A DNA stretch of 64,000 nucleotides from Rutidosis leptorrhynchoides (GCF_046630445.1 NC_092336.1:297544001-297608000), one strand, 5' to 3'; counted from the first letter of the stretch, positions 10,023 to 23,356 are shown. The notes: a model not told the origin generated them from the sequence alone. A program made the numbers and translations.

Positions 10023-10882
10023 TAACCAGGCTGTTATAGAGAACCAGGATTGCAATTTTATGTGTGCCTTACTTGCTAGCTAGGGTGCCTTAGCAATCTA
10101 GGAAACTATAACCTTTCCTGCCTTACACTTAAAGCACTTAGGATTGCCTTATAACCTTAACAATCATGCTTTACCAAACTTGACTTAAAGATTCTAATCA
10201 AAGTCTCTTTCCTAATGTAGGACTACAACTTTTCTTGACCATAGTGCCTTTAATTGTTGCCTTTAACTGTTAAATGCTACACTATACTTTATAAACTTTA
10301 CTTATCTTAGAATGACGAGCTAATCTAAGAACTCTGCTCACTTTCCTGAGTACTATCCAATTACACCACCGCATCTAAATGCGACACAATGATTTCAGAA
10401 ATTCTTGACATTCATAAGTCATCTATCATGGTTATGTGTATTACATATGTATTACATGAAATATTATCCATGATTTTGAAACTCTTATAATTGTTACTAC
10501 TCACACACAAACGTATATAACTCCCTGTTATATCACGTACCTATATGCCTTATGCCTTTATGCATCGGTTTATGAATCGAAAAATGTCATTGGGTTATCA
10601 CAGTATACGAATTGAAAGTCTTTAATCAAAAGATTATTAGATTACATACTTATCACTTTATGATCTCGACACGTCATACTGCCATTATTAAAGTATAGAC
10701 ACATCATATCTTATTATATCTTATCGTATCTATCCCAATAGATTTTGTCTAACACTTTTCCTAAATTCCCTCCGTAAATTACGGAAATCTTTTTGCTATA
10801 TACACGTATTCGAGGAGACGAATATATCATCCAGTATTCAACACTAATCTCATATCAAAAACCCTAATTCCAAACACATAAT

Positions 10883-11284
10883 ATGGATTCCTCGAACTCT
10901 TCGAGCTCCAATGGCAGCGTAACCGGAATGAACCAACCAATCAGCCATCATCTATTTTGGATGAATTGGGGATGGGTTCGTAGTAAACTTAATCAATGGA
11001 GACAAGAAGAAGGTGATCCCTTCCACCAACCGAATTCACCTCTTGGTGAAGAACCTGAAGCACTTACTGGCGAACCCGTTCGGAACACTATTTTCACCCT
11101 CATTTCCAGGATATCCAGTCACGAATATATAATATCTAAAATTTTAGATCTTATTCATCCACTTGTCCGAACCGCCAATCATTCCGGAATAATAGAAGAA
11201 GTCAACGAGCTTCGCGCTCGAGTAGTGGCTCTGGAGAATATGGTGCGAAACCTACGAACACCAGCAGCAGCACCAGCAGCATAA
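10883..11284 (+). CDS. Small conserved protein of the non-autonomous family, unit 2
   Basis: Second copy of the 133-codon ORF of unit 1, with the same protein sequence. The Pro/Ser/Thr tail after the TAA is also open here (11285-11419). The two copies lie 6802 bp apart. As in unit 1 it replaces gag in position; its function is unknown. Confidence 0.6.
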   Translation: MDSSNSSSSNGSVTGMNQPISHHLFWMNWGWVRSKLNQWRQEEGDPFHQPNSPLGEEPEALTGEPVRNTIFTLISRISSHEYIISKILDLIHPLVRTANHSGIIEEVNELRARVVALENMVRNLRTPAAAPAA

Positions 11285-11820
11285 CCAGTACCACCAGTAC
11301 CATCAGCATCACCACCAACATCACCACCAACATCACCAGCTTCACCAACGACAACATCCGCATTCCACGCCTCAACATCGCACTCAGTACCTCAAACATC
11401 AACATCATACGCCCCATAGATACTAAGGAATATTATTAATAATGAGTTAAGATGTATTGACTCATTCTTCCTGAAGAATTACATATGTATACTTTATATA
11501 TATGGATTGGAACAATAATAAATCTTTTCGTACTAAGCTATTACGTGTGAATCTTAACTAGTATGTACTACATGGTTAATTCATATCACAATATGCTATG
11601 ATGTACATCTTTTGTTAATAACTTAACAATCGTTAATCATTGCTTCAATACAATAAACTCCATTTCGTAATAAACCAAGTGTATTACTCAAATATATGAT
11701 TGATTGTATACTTTAATTTTCGATGTACTCGAAACTTTCTAGAAAATATCATTAGTGCCTTATGAATTTCACAAGAATTCCAAGAGCACCAACATCATAT
11801 ACCGAAGTATATCAATAACA

Positions 11821-11958
11821 ATGAACGATGAAGTATTAATTCATAACTTCATTAGCGAAATATTTCACGACAATTATGAAATCTCTAAGGTTTTGGAGAT
11901 TATTTATTCTCGTTTCAACAGCAAATCAAATGAGTTTAATATTATATTAGCTCATTAA
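11821..11958 (+). other. Short conserved ORF, unit 2
   Basis: Copy of the 45-codon MNDEVLIHNF ORF of unit 1. Confidence 0.3.
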
Positions 11959-12039
11959 AACCATGATTACATCTGAAGAATACATATATGAACGTATATC
12001 TTCTCTTTTGTACAAACTGTTAATTGTAAAAAATATTTT

Positions 12040-12051
12040 AACGGGTAGGTA
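12040..12051 (+). other. Internal polypurine-like motif, unit 2
   Basis: AACGGGTAGGTA followed by AAACCCG, identical to unit 1. Confidence 0.5.
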
Positions 12052-12526
12052 AAACCCGAGAGATATTCATATCTCATATAAATATGTTACATTGTACATT
12101 CTTCCATTCTGATTCAGCAGTTGTTAACTATACTACTTACATTCACATGATATATGTATATGTTCACCAAAGAAAAACCATTTTCATACAAATTCAGTTA
12201 CATACTCTGATTTTGACATATCGAAACTTAAGTAAAGCTTTAGCAAGTGTTATCTTCCTAAAGATCACTACATTCATGAATTATATTCATTCGTATTCTA
12301 TGATGAATTATCAAATCAAACCACCGAACTTACCATTCCTTACTTTTGAAAATCACAACATTTCTTCGTCAACCGTTAGATCCATTGATGGATGCATCTT
12401 ACGCTTAAACACTTCAAATTTAAAATTCTTGAAAACATCCTTTGAATCTTGACGATCGCAATCAGCGTTTAATCATCTAAAAATGAAATTTCTTGAAACC
12501 ATTTCGGATTGATAACCGATGATTCA

Positions 12527-12762
12527 AATATGGCTGCATTAAATGCAGAGGAAACAGAAAAATTGTAGATGGTCTTAAGGGCCAACAGTTTGATAATAAA
12601 GAATGGTACGTTGGAAAAGCTCAAAAGAAAATTTGGAACTGAAAAACGGATTGAGCTAACCATGGAGGAGACCAAGGACAAACACAAGGGTCAAACCCTA
12701 TATTCAAAGAATCCAGGTAATTTTGGATCCGGTGAAATCTTTAGAGAATATCTTGCTCCGAA
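12527..12762 (+). pseudogene. Captured poly(A)-binding protein fragment, unit 2
   Basis: Copy of the fragment at 5725-5960, with the same frameshifts and the FDNKEWYVGKAQKK core. The shared breaks show that it was already decayed before the unit was duplicated. Confidence 0.75.
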
Positions 12763-12992
12763 GTCATGTTAAAAGCTTGCGGAAAATTTTTCTTCATCAA
12801 CTTTCGAACTTAGAAATTCCAAAATATCATCATAAATATCCTCTATATTTCGAAAGATATCTTCATAACGATTCATGTCCGCAATTAAGTATCTCTTTGC
12901 GATATCTTTATAAAGGAAACTGTTTTAGTTTCTATATTCTGTAAAATTCGAGTTTAAATTATAAATGCTTTGAAGAAGTGTTGGGAATTGAA

Positions 12993-13053
12993 GCATGAGT
13001 TAGTATAATATAATGACGTCAGGCCAACGTGATTATATTACAGTAAGTCATGC
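12993..13053 (+). other. 61-nt near-palindrome, unit 2
   Basis: Identical in arms and centre to 6191-6251. Confidence 0.55.
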
Positions 13054-13377
13054 TAAGTTTTTAATGGAAGATGATGATTCATAGATTTTATAATCATCAT
13101 TTTCCATGTTACACGACTCTTACATTCTATTTAACCTCTAAATATATCAAGAACATATTTTTCTTGATGATTCGGTCTTTTCCGGATATTCTGGTAATAT
13201 GACAAATCAAATCGTGCTATTACATTTCCTTTCTACTTTATATATTATGATCATTCGAAACTTCATACCTATGAATTCTGGACCATTACTCGCTTGACTT
13301 GAAGTCGGGAAGAAGAAACAAAAGCATAAAGCTCCGACATATAAGGGAAAATATAAAGCCCGATAACGACTCCGAAA

Positions 13378-13551
13378 TTACAAACCGTGTATATCAATGC
13401 GTATAGCAATATAAAGACACAGGATAATTAAAAACACTATAACCCCAAGAGCATAGTAGAAGTAAACAGATTCCTCTGGCGGTAAAAGAAAAAGAAGAAT
13501 GACTGCATAGATGGTCAATATAATAACCAGGATCAGAACTGGATTAAGCAT
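13378..13551 (-). CDS. Antisense small hydrophobic protein ORF, unit 2
   Basis: Second copy of the 57-codon antisense ORF with two hydrophobic segments and the PPEES turn, 6802 bp from the first. Function unknown; see unit 1. Confidence 0.5.
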   Translation of the reverse strand: MLNPVLILVIILTIYAVILLFLLPPEESVYFYYALGVIVFLIILCLYIAIRIDIHGL

Positions 13552-14051
13552 TTTCTTAATCTTTTGGAAGTTTGAATTGAGAAAGAAAGTATAGAAGTGG
13601 TGAAGATAATGAAACGAAAGAAGCTAATTTATAGCAAAATTCCAAACACATCAATCGAGGCAAATCACCGCATTTAATCAAACAAATCTCAAAATTTCGT
13701 AAATACCGGAGAATCAAATCTTATAGATTACGAAGATTTCCTTTAATTCCTTGAATTCCGGAAATCAATCGTGACTACGTCAAAAGTTAAGGCGAACATT
13801 TAATTTTCTCATTTCACTCTTTTATGATAGCTTCATTTATACTCTTCCTATAAACGAATCGTTTTATCCATATTATTCAATAGTGATAAAACTTTATTTT
13901 TCAACTTATATTCATCATTAAAATATTCTTGTTGTAAACAATGAAGATCTCTATCAAATTTCATGACTGTGATTTTCACGAACTCCTCTTTGTTTGTCTG
14001 CCCTAATATTGTGGCATAAAATGCTCAAGGTTTTAAATGAGCTCAGTACTA

Positions 14052-14330
14052 TTCATAACACATTTCATGTATCCAATTTACTGAAATGACTTGTATAACA
14101 TCATCATTTTGAATGATATTCGCATTAATGATAAAATGCACTTCGTTGAATAACCTATAGAAATCATGGAAGGAGAGGTCAAACAAACGCGTAAAAGCAA
14201 TATACCTATCGTTAAAGTCCGTTGGAATTCGCGTAGAGGCCCCGAATATACCTGGGAACGCAAAGACCATATGAAACGGAAATATCCCCATCTCTTCTCA
14301 ACTGCTGATGCAAACGAGGAAACTACCTAA
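14052..14330 (+). pseudogene. 3' remnant of Tekay pol with chromodomain, unit 2
   Basis: Copy of 7250-7528: integrase C-terminal scrap (HNTFHVSN), frame change, stop, then the 58-codon chromodomain piece ending before the purine tract. Confidence 0.75.
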
Positions 14331-14354
14331 AAACTTCGGGACGAAGTTTTCAAT

Positions 14355-14367
14355 AACGGGGAGGTAC
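14355..14367 (+). other. Polypurine tract before LTR 3
   Basis: AACGGGGAGGTAC, abutting LTR 3. Confidence 0.75.
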
Positions 14368-15277
14368 TATAACGACCCTCATTTTTTCCATTCTATATTT
14401 TTCCAATATTAAAAGCCCAAACAATATAATTAAAACTTAATGATTAAACTTTAATCAACAATTGTTAAGTGTTAAGAGTTAGAAAACATATTAATTAACT
14501 TTGTACAAAAATTGACAAGTTAATAAAAGATGAAAATAATAAACTGTTAGTCGACACTCACTGCTAATTAAAATTTATGCATTTATGTAATATTATAACT
14601 AATAACCTATAAGTAATAAATAAAAAGTGACATTTATATAAATAATAAAACAATTGGGAACTAAATATATACAAGTCATGAATTAGTAAAAAGAAAATAA
14701 TACTTATCATGTAGTAAATGTAAAAATAATAATAATAATAATAGTAATAATAATGAGACTAAAAAAATCTTACATCCTTATGTTGACTAAAAATAAAGTG
14801 TAAACTAGTACATCCTTATGATGACTAATTATAAACTAGTACCACCTATTGTTGACTAAAAATTATAAAACAAAATAAAATCATTAATTAGAACATCCTT
14901 ATGTTAACTAACACTCTAATACTTGCACTATATAAACACCTAGTTTCTCATTCACAAATCACACCAAAATCCTCTCTCAAAAACAATCTCTCCCTCTCCC
15001 TCTCTTATGGTATTCGGATCTTCAAGCTTGTTCTTCGTGTTCTTCAAGAATCTTCAAGGAGTTCTTCAAGATTTTCAAGGCTTTGATCTTCCATCTTCAT
15101 CGTGTTCATCTTTTCTTTGTTAATTATCTTGAATCTTCAAAGGTATAACATAAACCCTAAACTATTTACATAAACTTTGATCTTTGATAATTCATATTCA
15201 TATTATAAACTTGTTATTCATAAGTATATACATAAACACACCTAGATTTATATATACATATATACATGTAAAAAAAA

Positions 15278-15319
<42 letters not shown>

Positions 15320-16784
15320 TATACGAATTATATATACATATACATATTAAAACCTTAAACCCTAATTACACCTAAACTATAATTCTTAAACCCTAATTAA
15401 TTAAACTCTAAACATTTATGAAACCCTAGGACATTAATTACTAAACCCTAGTTATTAATTACTACTTTAATTAACTAACCCTAATTAATGAAACCCTAAT
15501 ACTACTTATACTAGTACTTAACATGTATACACTATTACTATTACTAGCACCTATAACCTACTAATTATATTGTAGCACAAAAACATTTTGGGATATGTAT
15601 TAGAGATGTATAGATCTTCGAACTTTCTTGACGAATGGTTTCTACGAGATTCTAGGCAGAGGGTTTGGATTTCCGATTTAAAGGGTCCTATGGCTCAAGC
15701 CCCTAGATCTAAATTAGCCATTCGAAGGGAAAGGGGTGATTGGAAGCTTATCTAATACGGCAAGTATCCTAAAATGGAAACACTCATAAAAGTAGAAACT
15801 CTCTAGTCATAGAAACTTAGTAAAATAAGAAACTTTCTAAAAATAGAAACTTTATAAAAATAGTAACTTACTAGGAATAGAAACTTAGTAAAACAAACTA
15901 TACTTAAACACATACTTAAACTTAAACATGGGCAAAACACTTAACTACTCTTAAATGTCAATAGGTTGACTTTCCTGCTCACTCGTTCAACTCTCTATTC
16001 CGAGGAATAACTCTCTCTACTTACTAAGGTGACTTTCATAGCCCCACTCTTATTGCTATAGCACTTTTTATACTTACTGGGGTGAGACACATGCTGCTTT
16101 TATACTTTAAACAACTTAGACACAAGTACGAACCTAAACTGTACTATGACTAGCTTATGCTACTAAGACCCCACAGTGATATTTTTTAATTGCTTTCAGG
16201 ATAAGGCATTCTTAATTATTGGGGGTAGGCCTATCGGGAGTAACGTCCCCGATACATTTGACCGGATGTCTTTGTATTACTTAATAATGATTTAAACATG
16301 GTGATAAGGTACTGCCAACTTATCATCGGGGCAACAAAACAAACGTTTAGTCTAAAATATCACGAATCAGTACAACTTTTGGATCTGCGAGATCTACTTT
16401 TTGATCCTGCGGGAGATCAACTTTACAACTAAATCTTGTGGTCTAAAAACAACGATAACTACTTTTGTTAAACCTATGAACTTCACTCAACCTTTTTGGT
16501 TGACACTTTAGCATGTTTTGTCTCAGGTGCAGTTTGATTCAAGCTTTCTTATCTACTACTTATGTGATGCTACTTGGACTTAGGATCAAGAGATATCGCA
16601 TTTATTACTTCTGCATATGAACAATTACTTTATCGTTATTTCCATTATTGTAACGACATTTCATTTTCCGCTGCGTACTCAATAAAGTTAAATTTTCTCA
16701 TTTAGTATTGTTCTCGTATTATAATATGTTGGTTTATTTGATATTAGTAACGTTTCTTCCAGACCCTATTGGGAGGACGTTACA
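14368..16784 (+). mobile_element. Element D LTR 3 (3' LTR), 2417 bp
   Basis: Same ends as LTR 1 (TATAACG...GTTACA). TATA box at 14929-14936, a TA run of only 32 bp (15282-15313), hairpin at 16488-16502. Private variants in the right half are GTCCCCGATAC and CAGGTGCAGTTTG. It is followed by the ATATT duplication and then by the LTR of F. Confidence 0.9.
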
Positions 16785-19507
16785 ATATTCGATTTCGATA
16801 ATTCAACCATAGAATGTAGTTTCACGTACTTGTGTCTATTTTGTAAATCATTTATAAAACCTGCATGTATTCTCATCCCAAAAATATTAGATTTTAAAAG
16901 TGGGACTATAACTCACTTTCACAGATTTTTACTTCGTCGTGAAGTAAGACTTGGCCACTGGTTGATTCACGAACCTATAACAATATATACATATATATCA
17001 AAGTATGTTCAAAATATATTTACAACACTTTTAATATATTTTGATGTTTTAAGTTTATTAAGTCAGCTGTCCTCGTTAGTAACCTACAACTAGTTGTCCA
17101 CAGTTAGATGTACAGAAATAAATCGATAAATATTATCTTGAATCAATCCATGACCCAGTGTATACGTATCTCAGTATTGATCACAACTCAAACTATATAT
17201 ATTTTGGAATCAACCTCAACCCTGTATAGCTAACTCCAACATTCACATATAGAGTGTCTATGGTTGTTCCGAAATATATATAGATGTGTCGACATGATAG
17301 GTCGAAACATTGTATACGTGTCTATGGTATCTCAAGATTACATAATATACAATACAAGTTGATTAAGTTATGGTTGGAATAGATTTGTTACCAATTTTCA
17401 CGTAGCTAAAATGAGAAAAATTATCCAATCTTGTTTTACCCATAACTTCTTCATTTTAAATCCGTTTTGATTGAATCAAATTGATATGGTTTCATATTGA
17501 ACTCTATTTTATGAATATAAACAGAAAAAGTATAGGTTTATAGTCGGAAAAATAAGTTACAAGTCATTTTTGTAAAGGTAGTCATTTCAGTCGAAAGAAC
17601 GACGTCTAGATGACCATTTTAGAAAACATACTTCCATTTTGAGTTTAACCATAATTTTTGGATATAGTTTCATGTTCATAATAAAAATCATTTTCTCAGA
17701 ATAACAACTTTTAAATCAAAGTTTATCATAGTTTTTAATTAACTAACCCAAAACAGCCCGCGGTGTTACTACGACGGCGTAAATTCGGTTTTACGGTGTT
17801 TTTCGTGTTTCCAGGTTTTAAATCATTAAGTTAACATATCATATAGATATAGAACATGTTTTTAGTTGATTTTAAAAGTCAAGTTAGAAGGATTAACTTT
17901 TGTTTGCAAACAAGTTTAGAATTAACTAAACTATGTTCTAGTGATTACAAGTTTAAACCTTCGAATAAGATAGCTTTATATGTATGAATCGAATGATGTT
18001 ATGAACATCATTACTACCTTAAGTTCCTTGGATAAACCTACTGGAAAATAGAAAAATGGATCTAGCTTCAACGGATCCTTGGATGGCTCGAAGTTCTTGA
18101 AGCAGAATCATGACACGAAAACAAGTTCAAGTAAGATCATCACTTGAAATAAGATTGTTATAGTTATAGAAATTGAACCAAAGTTTGAATATGATTATTA
18201 CCTTGTATTAGAATGATAACCTACTGTAAGAAACAAACATTTCTTGAGGTTGGATGATCACCTTACAAGATTGGAAGTGAGCTAGCAAACTTGAAAGTAT
18301 TCTTGATTTTATGTAACTAGAACTTGTAAAATATATGAAGAACACTTAGAACTTGAAGATAGAACTTGAGAGAGATCAATTAGATGAAGAAAATTGAAGA
18401 ATGAAAGTGTTTGTAGGTGTTTTTGGTCGTTGGTGTATGGATTAGATATAAAGGATATGTAATTTTGTTTTCATGTAAATAAGTCATGAATGATTACTCA
18501 TATTTTTGTAATTTTATGAGATATTTCATGCTAGTTGCCAAATGATGGTTCCCACATGTGTTAGGTGACTCACATGGGCTGCTAAGAGCTGATCATTGGA
18601 GTGTATATACCAATAGTACATACATCTAAAAGCTGTGTATTGTACGAGTACGAATACGGGTGCATACGAGTAGAATTGTTGATGAAACTGAACGAGGATG
18701 TAATTGTAAGCATTTTTGTTAAGTAGAAGTATTTTGATAAGTGTCTTGAAGTCTTTCAAAAGTGTATGAATACATATTAAAACACTACATGTATATACAT
18801 TTTAACTGAGTCGTTAAGTCATCGTTAGTCGTTACATGTAAATGTTGTTTTGAAACCTTTAGGTTAACGATCTTGTTGAATGTTGTTAACCCATTGTTTA
18901 TTATAACAAATGAGATGTCAAATTATTATATTATCATGATATTATGATATATAATATATCTTAGTATGATGTATATACAGTTAAATGTCGTTACAACGAT
19001 AATCGTTACATATATGTCTCGTTTCGAAATCATTAAGTTAGTAGTCTTATTTTTACATATGTATTTCATTGTTAATACACTTAATAATATATTTACTTAT
19101 CATTTAACATAATTAACCAAGTGTATCAATATCTTAATATGATTCATATGTACCTAGTAAGACGTTGTTATAACGATAATCGTTATATATACCGTTTTCG
19201 AGTTTCTTAAATTAATAGTCTCATTTTTATGTATATAACTCATTGTTAAAATACCTAATGAGATACATACTTATAATAAAAACATTTTAACTATATATAT
19301 AACCATATATATGTCATTGTATAGTTTTTACAAGTTTTAACGTTCGTGAATCACCGGTCAACTTGGGTGGTCAATTGTCTATATGAAACATATTTCAATT
19401 AATCAAGTCTTAACAAGTTTGATTGCTTAACATGTTGGAAACATTTAATCATGTAAATATCAATCTAAATTAATATATATAAACATGGAAAAGTTCGGGT
19501 CACTACA
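16785..19507 (-). mobile_element. Element F 5' LTR, proximal part
   Basis: Read on the minus strand it begins TGTAGTGACCCGAACTTTTCC at 19507, the same start as the LTRs of A and B, and runs to the D insertion. 16785-16789 is the right ATATT duplication. It holds the U3 region and a weak TATA-like TTTATATCT near 18445-18455. A 77-codon frame (18526-18759, -) is open in all sister LTRs but sits upstream of the putative start of transcription. F inserted into G at 19507/19508; its other duplication copy (expected CTTAT, as 19508-19512) lies outside. Confidence 0.9.
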
Positions 19508-21490
19508 CTTATCAATAGAAAAGGTCACACTCTCGTCATCTATACTTATGGTCAATTTCTTACCAAACACGCCTATTATTGCTCTAGCCGTGTTTAAGAA
19601 TGGTTTTCCTAAGATAAGAGTAACTCGAGAATCTTCTTCCATATCCAGAATCACAAAATCTGCTAGGAATACTAAAGCACCAACTTTAACTAGCATATTC
19701 TCCATTATCCCTCTAGGATATTTGATTGATCGATCTACTAATTGTATGCTCATTCGTGTTGGTTTTAACTCTTCAAGGCTTAGTTTAACGTATAATGAAT
19801 AAGACATTAAGTTAATACTAGCACCTAAGTCTGCTAATGCTCTTATTGAATCAAGACTACCCATTAAACATGGAATTGTGAAACTTCCGAGGTCGGAGAG
19901 TTTTTCGGGTATCTTGTTCATTAATACTGCCGAACATGCATCATTCATTGTGACATCAGAAAGTTCTTCCATTTTCTTTCTATTTGTAATCAGATCTTTC
20001 AAAAACTTCGCATATCTTGGCATTCCTGAAATTACATCGATGAAAGGAAGATTGACATTTATTTGTTTAAACATGTCAAGAAACTTTGACTGTTCGACCT
20101 CGAGTCTTTCTTTTCTTTGTTTGCTCGGTTAAGGAAGCAGTGGTTGATATGGTTTAACGTATGGTTTAGGTCATGCTGAACCTTCTGGGATTTCAGGTTG
20201 TTGTTCATTGGCTTTCTCAATTACTAGTTCAGTCGCCTTCTCTGGTTCTGGTTGTGGTGGTGGAACAGGATAATCGGAAATGACTGGTATAACAGGTGGC
20301 GTAAGCGTCAAACCACTTCGGGTGGTAATTGCTTTGGCTGCCTCATTTCGACGGTTGGTATTTGTGTCGCTCGGTAAACTCCCTAGCTTTCTTTCACCAA
20401 TTAACCTTGCTAGGTTACTTACTTCTTGTTCCAAGTTTTGGATAGAAGCTTGTTGGTGTCTGAATGATTGTGAGTTTTGTTCATTAGTTTATTTTTGAGA
20501 TGCAACAAACTGTGCTTGGGATTCCATGAGCTTTGTTATCATTTCCTCCAGGTTTGGCTTTTTCTCGTCGGTTTGTGGTGGCTTATTAAGAAAATCGGGT
20601 CTTTGCTGATTGCTAGGACCTTGTTGGTTATACGAGTTATTGTTGGGCCCATTTGGATTGTATGGGGTATTGTAAGGTCGGTTGAAATTATTATTTGGTG
20701 GTTGATAATTATTTTGATAATTATTTCCTGACCTTTGGTTTATGTAGGAAACATTCTCACGTTGTTCCATTGTTTGATCAACACCAAAACAATCTTTCGT
20801 CAAATGTGGTCCTCCACACTGCTCACAACTAATTCGTATTGAGTGAATATCTTTAGTCATCTTTTTCATTCGTCTCTCGAAAGCATCTAACTTTGCGGAA
20901 ATGGAATCAAAGTCATGGCTAGAATCGGCTCTAGCCTCTTTAGATGAACGAAAAATATCTTTTTCTTGATGCCATTCATGTGAGTGGGAGACTGTGTTAT
21001 CAATAATTTTGTGAGCTTCAGTTGCGGTTTTCTTCATAATGGAACCACCAGCTGCTGTGTTGATGTCTTTTCGTGTAGCAACGTCGACACCTTGGTAGAA
21101 TATTTTTACTATTTGATAAGTGTCTAAACCATGTTGAGGACATCCTCTCAACAACTTTTCGAATCTTGTCCATGCCTCATATAATGTTTCATTTGGCTTT
21201 TGCGCGAACGTAACAATTTATCCTTGAAGTCTCACGGCTTTAGATGCCGGAAAGAATCTTTTAAGAAATTTTTCTACTAAAACATCCCATGTATCAATCG
21301 CTCCTTCAGGTAACGATTCTAACCAATCTTTGGCTTCTCCCTTTAAAGTCCAGGGAAACAACATGAGATAGATCTGTTCATCCTCAACTTCTATGATTTT
21401 AAATAGAGTACAGATCCTATTAAAGGTTTGAAGATTTTCGTTTGGATATTCTTTTAGCGTACCAGTAATTTGGCATTGATTAATTACCAT
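19508..21490 (-). pseudogene. gag-protease of element G, truncated and interrupted
   Basis: A single minus-strand frame runs from about 21490 to 19508 with stops at 21218-21220, 20489-20491, about 20129-20131 and 20171-20173. Order of parts: Gag core (PWTLKGEAKDWLESLPEGAI and KFLKRFFPASKA, then AGGSIMKKTATEAHKIID); a knuckle CEQCGGPHLTKDC near 20810-20850; an Asn/Pro/Gln-rich linker; a retropepsin with ADLGAS (catalytic D near 19835) and VTLILGKPFLNTARAI. In active elements Gag packages the RNA and the protease cuts the polyprotein. Here the gene is cut after TFSIDK by the LTR of F; the residues that follow in frame come from F. Further stops lie upstream of 21490. Confidence 0.75.
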
Positions 21491-21594
21491 GTGTAGGATT
21501 TGTCATTTGATTTCATAATCTGTTGCATTAATGTCTGGTTGAGTAATGGCATGTCCTTGGCCCGTGCGTGTAGCTCTCATTCAATCTTCCATAC

Positions 21595-21933
21595 TTAGAG
21601 GTCCTGATTTTCCATGATTGAATTTGTTGAATCTGAATCACTAGAGGATTTTGATTTAATGGTTTCTTCCTTGACAACCTCTGGTTGAATGATTGGTGGT
21701 TCAGGAGGAATAATTAGTGGTTCAGGATCTCTGAATTGTCCTTGAATATCCTCCGGGTTCTCAATTGTGAAGTTGGTTTCAAAAATTAGATTATCGGAAA
21801 TTTGAGTTGGAGTACTTGTTCGACTAGATGATGATTCTAAAGAAAAATCAATGGCAACAATATTGGCTAGATGTCTTGATCGAGTTACAGGTGGTGAGCG
21901 TACGAAAGGTGGTGAACGTTTTGCTCGGTGCAT
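21595..21933 (-). pseudogene. N-terminal gag segment of element G
   Basis: 113 codons starting MHRAKRSPPFVRSPPVTRSR, with acidic and Pro-rich sequence (PEPLIIPPEPP) and a Ser/Asp run. It is in a different frame from the rest of gag, so one frameshift lies between it and 21490; the reading through 21500-21590 (TQPDINATDYEIK) also has stops. An N-terminal low-complexity Gag region is common in Athila elements. Product not functional. Confidence 0.55.
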
Positions 21934-23329
21934 TCACTGAATATCCTATTAGTTATAAAGATAAAAATTATATAAGTTATCAAATTAATAGATTTTTCTG
22001 ATTTTGCCCACGTTTTGAATAGCCAATAGATGCAGCAGGTAGCCAGGACCCTTTAAATCGAAAATCCACAACTCGCTACTAACAAATTCAACTATTACTA
22101 CGAACCAGAAAATTTTGTATGTCTATCAATTTAACCGCTTAAAATAATTTTTCGTCGAAATATAAAGGAAATAAAGAAAATTCTATAACCTAAAAACTAG
22201 AGTAGAAATGAAAAATAGAAAAAGTGCGTCGAAAAATAAAAGAACTAAAGTTTTACTTCTAAAGCTTAGCGTCGAAAAATCTTAAAACTAAAAGTTGCGA
22301 CTAAAGGTCTAAAGGTAATAAAACTTATAATGCAATTCTAAAGGAAAAACAGCAATTACTTAAATCGGCACTAAAATCTATAAAAAACTAAATTCTAAAG
22401 TGGCGTCGTAAAATTCTAAAACTTAAACTAAGGTAAAATGAAACTAAAATTATAACTACAAAAAAAAAACGGTATCTACGTATATGATTTTTGATAGAAT
22501 TTTTAGAAAAATAGTCTAATTTCTAGTAAGAATGACATTTTTTTTTTGACACACGTGGCTACACACACCCTTGTTTTGATGGTGGGAACTACTCTGGTTT
22601 CTTGCCTTCTTCTCTGTGTTGCTTTTTGTTAGTCAAAGATAAACTTCCAAAATTAAAATTACTTGTATAATTTAAATTTTAATTTACATTTACATTTACA
22701 ACTCTTGGAAACGGAATAGAGACAAACATATCAAGAGTCAAAAGACTCTGACTAGTCACATGCACACAAGAGTTACGTCCAAATTTCTAGTAGTAAATTA
22801 ATAGTAATATTTAAGGTCACCAAAAGTATGTGCATGTGCGTTTATTCTTTCTCTGTTGAATTGTGAGTCATTTAGGCTATCGAGTAGTATAAATATACAC
22901 TTGACTTAGTTTTATCTACACACTATAACTTAACTACTTGATTACCTAATTACTAAATATAATTATATAAACTTTATATTTTTTACAAAATCTATCAATA
23001 AAACTAAAATAACATGTTTTACTTATTAATTACTAATTACTAATTAAAAAAATATTTACCACTAGTGCATGTCATTGTAGTATATTAAAATTACTTACAA
23101 AATGACAAGACACAGAGAATAATGTGACTTTTGATGTTCAACCAAACTAAAATAATGTTTTACAAAACATTTTTTTTTTTTTTTGATTTTGATTTTGTAT
23201 TAATTTAAAGCTATAAAACAAGACCCAGGCGGGAATACTTACCACGCAATACTACCTAAAGTTAATATATTATACACAAATTAACGAAACTAATTAATTA
23301 ACTAAAATAAACCCATTAAGACACTAAAA
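21934..23329 (-). other. Leader of element G
   Basis: About 1.4 kb of AT-rich sequence between primer site and gag start, with repeated GTCGAAAAAT-like and CTAAA-rich stretches. No gene seen. Confidence 0.45.
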
Positions 23330-23350
23330 GTGACCCCCGCGGCGGCGCCA
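23330..23350 (-). other. Primer binding site of element G
   Basis: The minus strand reads TGGCGCCGCCGCGGGGGTCA, six bases after the LTR end. TGGCGCC-type sites are usual for Athila/Tat elements. Confidence 0.75.
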
Positions 23351-23356
23351 AAAACT

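Larger units (their letters stand above)
745..16784 (+). mobile_element. Element D: tandem LTR retrotransposon (LTR-internal-LTR-internal-LTR)
   Basis: Three LTRs (745-3204, 7566-10006, 14368-16784) separate two internal regions of identical length (3205-7565 and 10007-14367, 4361 bp each). The array is flanked by one 5-bp target duplication, ATATT (740-744 and 16785-16789), so it behaves as one insertion. The uninterrupted site is visible in sister LTRs (for example near 43950-43969). Each internal region has a primer site, a 133-codon ORF, a poly(A)-binding-protein fragment, an antisense ORF, a scrap of Tekay pol with chromodomain and a purine tract. Gag, protease, RT and RNase H are absent, so D needs proteins in trans. 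Confidence 0.92.

Noticed and set aside
18526..18759. 77-codon ORF in the F LTR, also open in the B and A LTRs (33895-34128, 45882-46115, 55959-56192)
   Set aside because: It lies in U3 upstream of the probable transcription start. The LTRs are so similar that shared openness over 234 bp is not evidence of selection.
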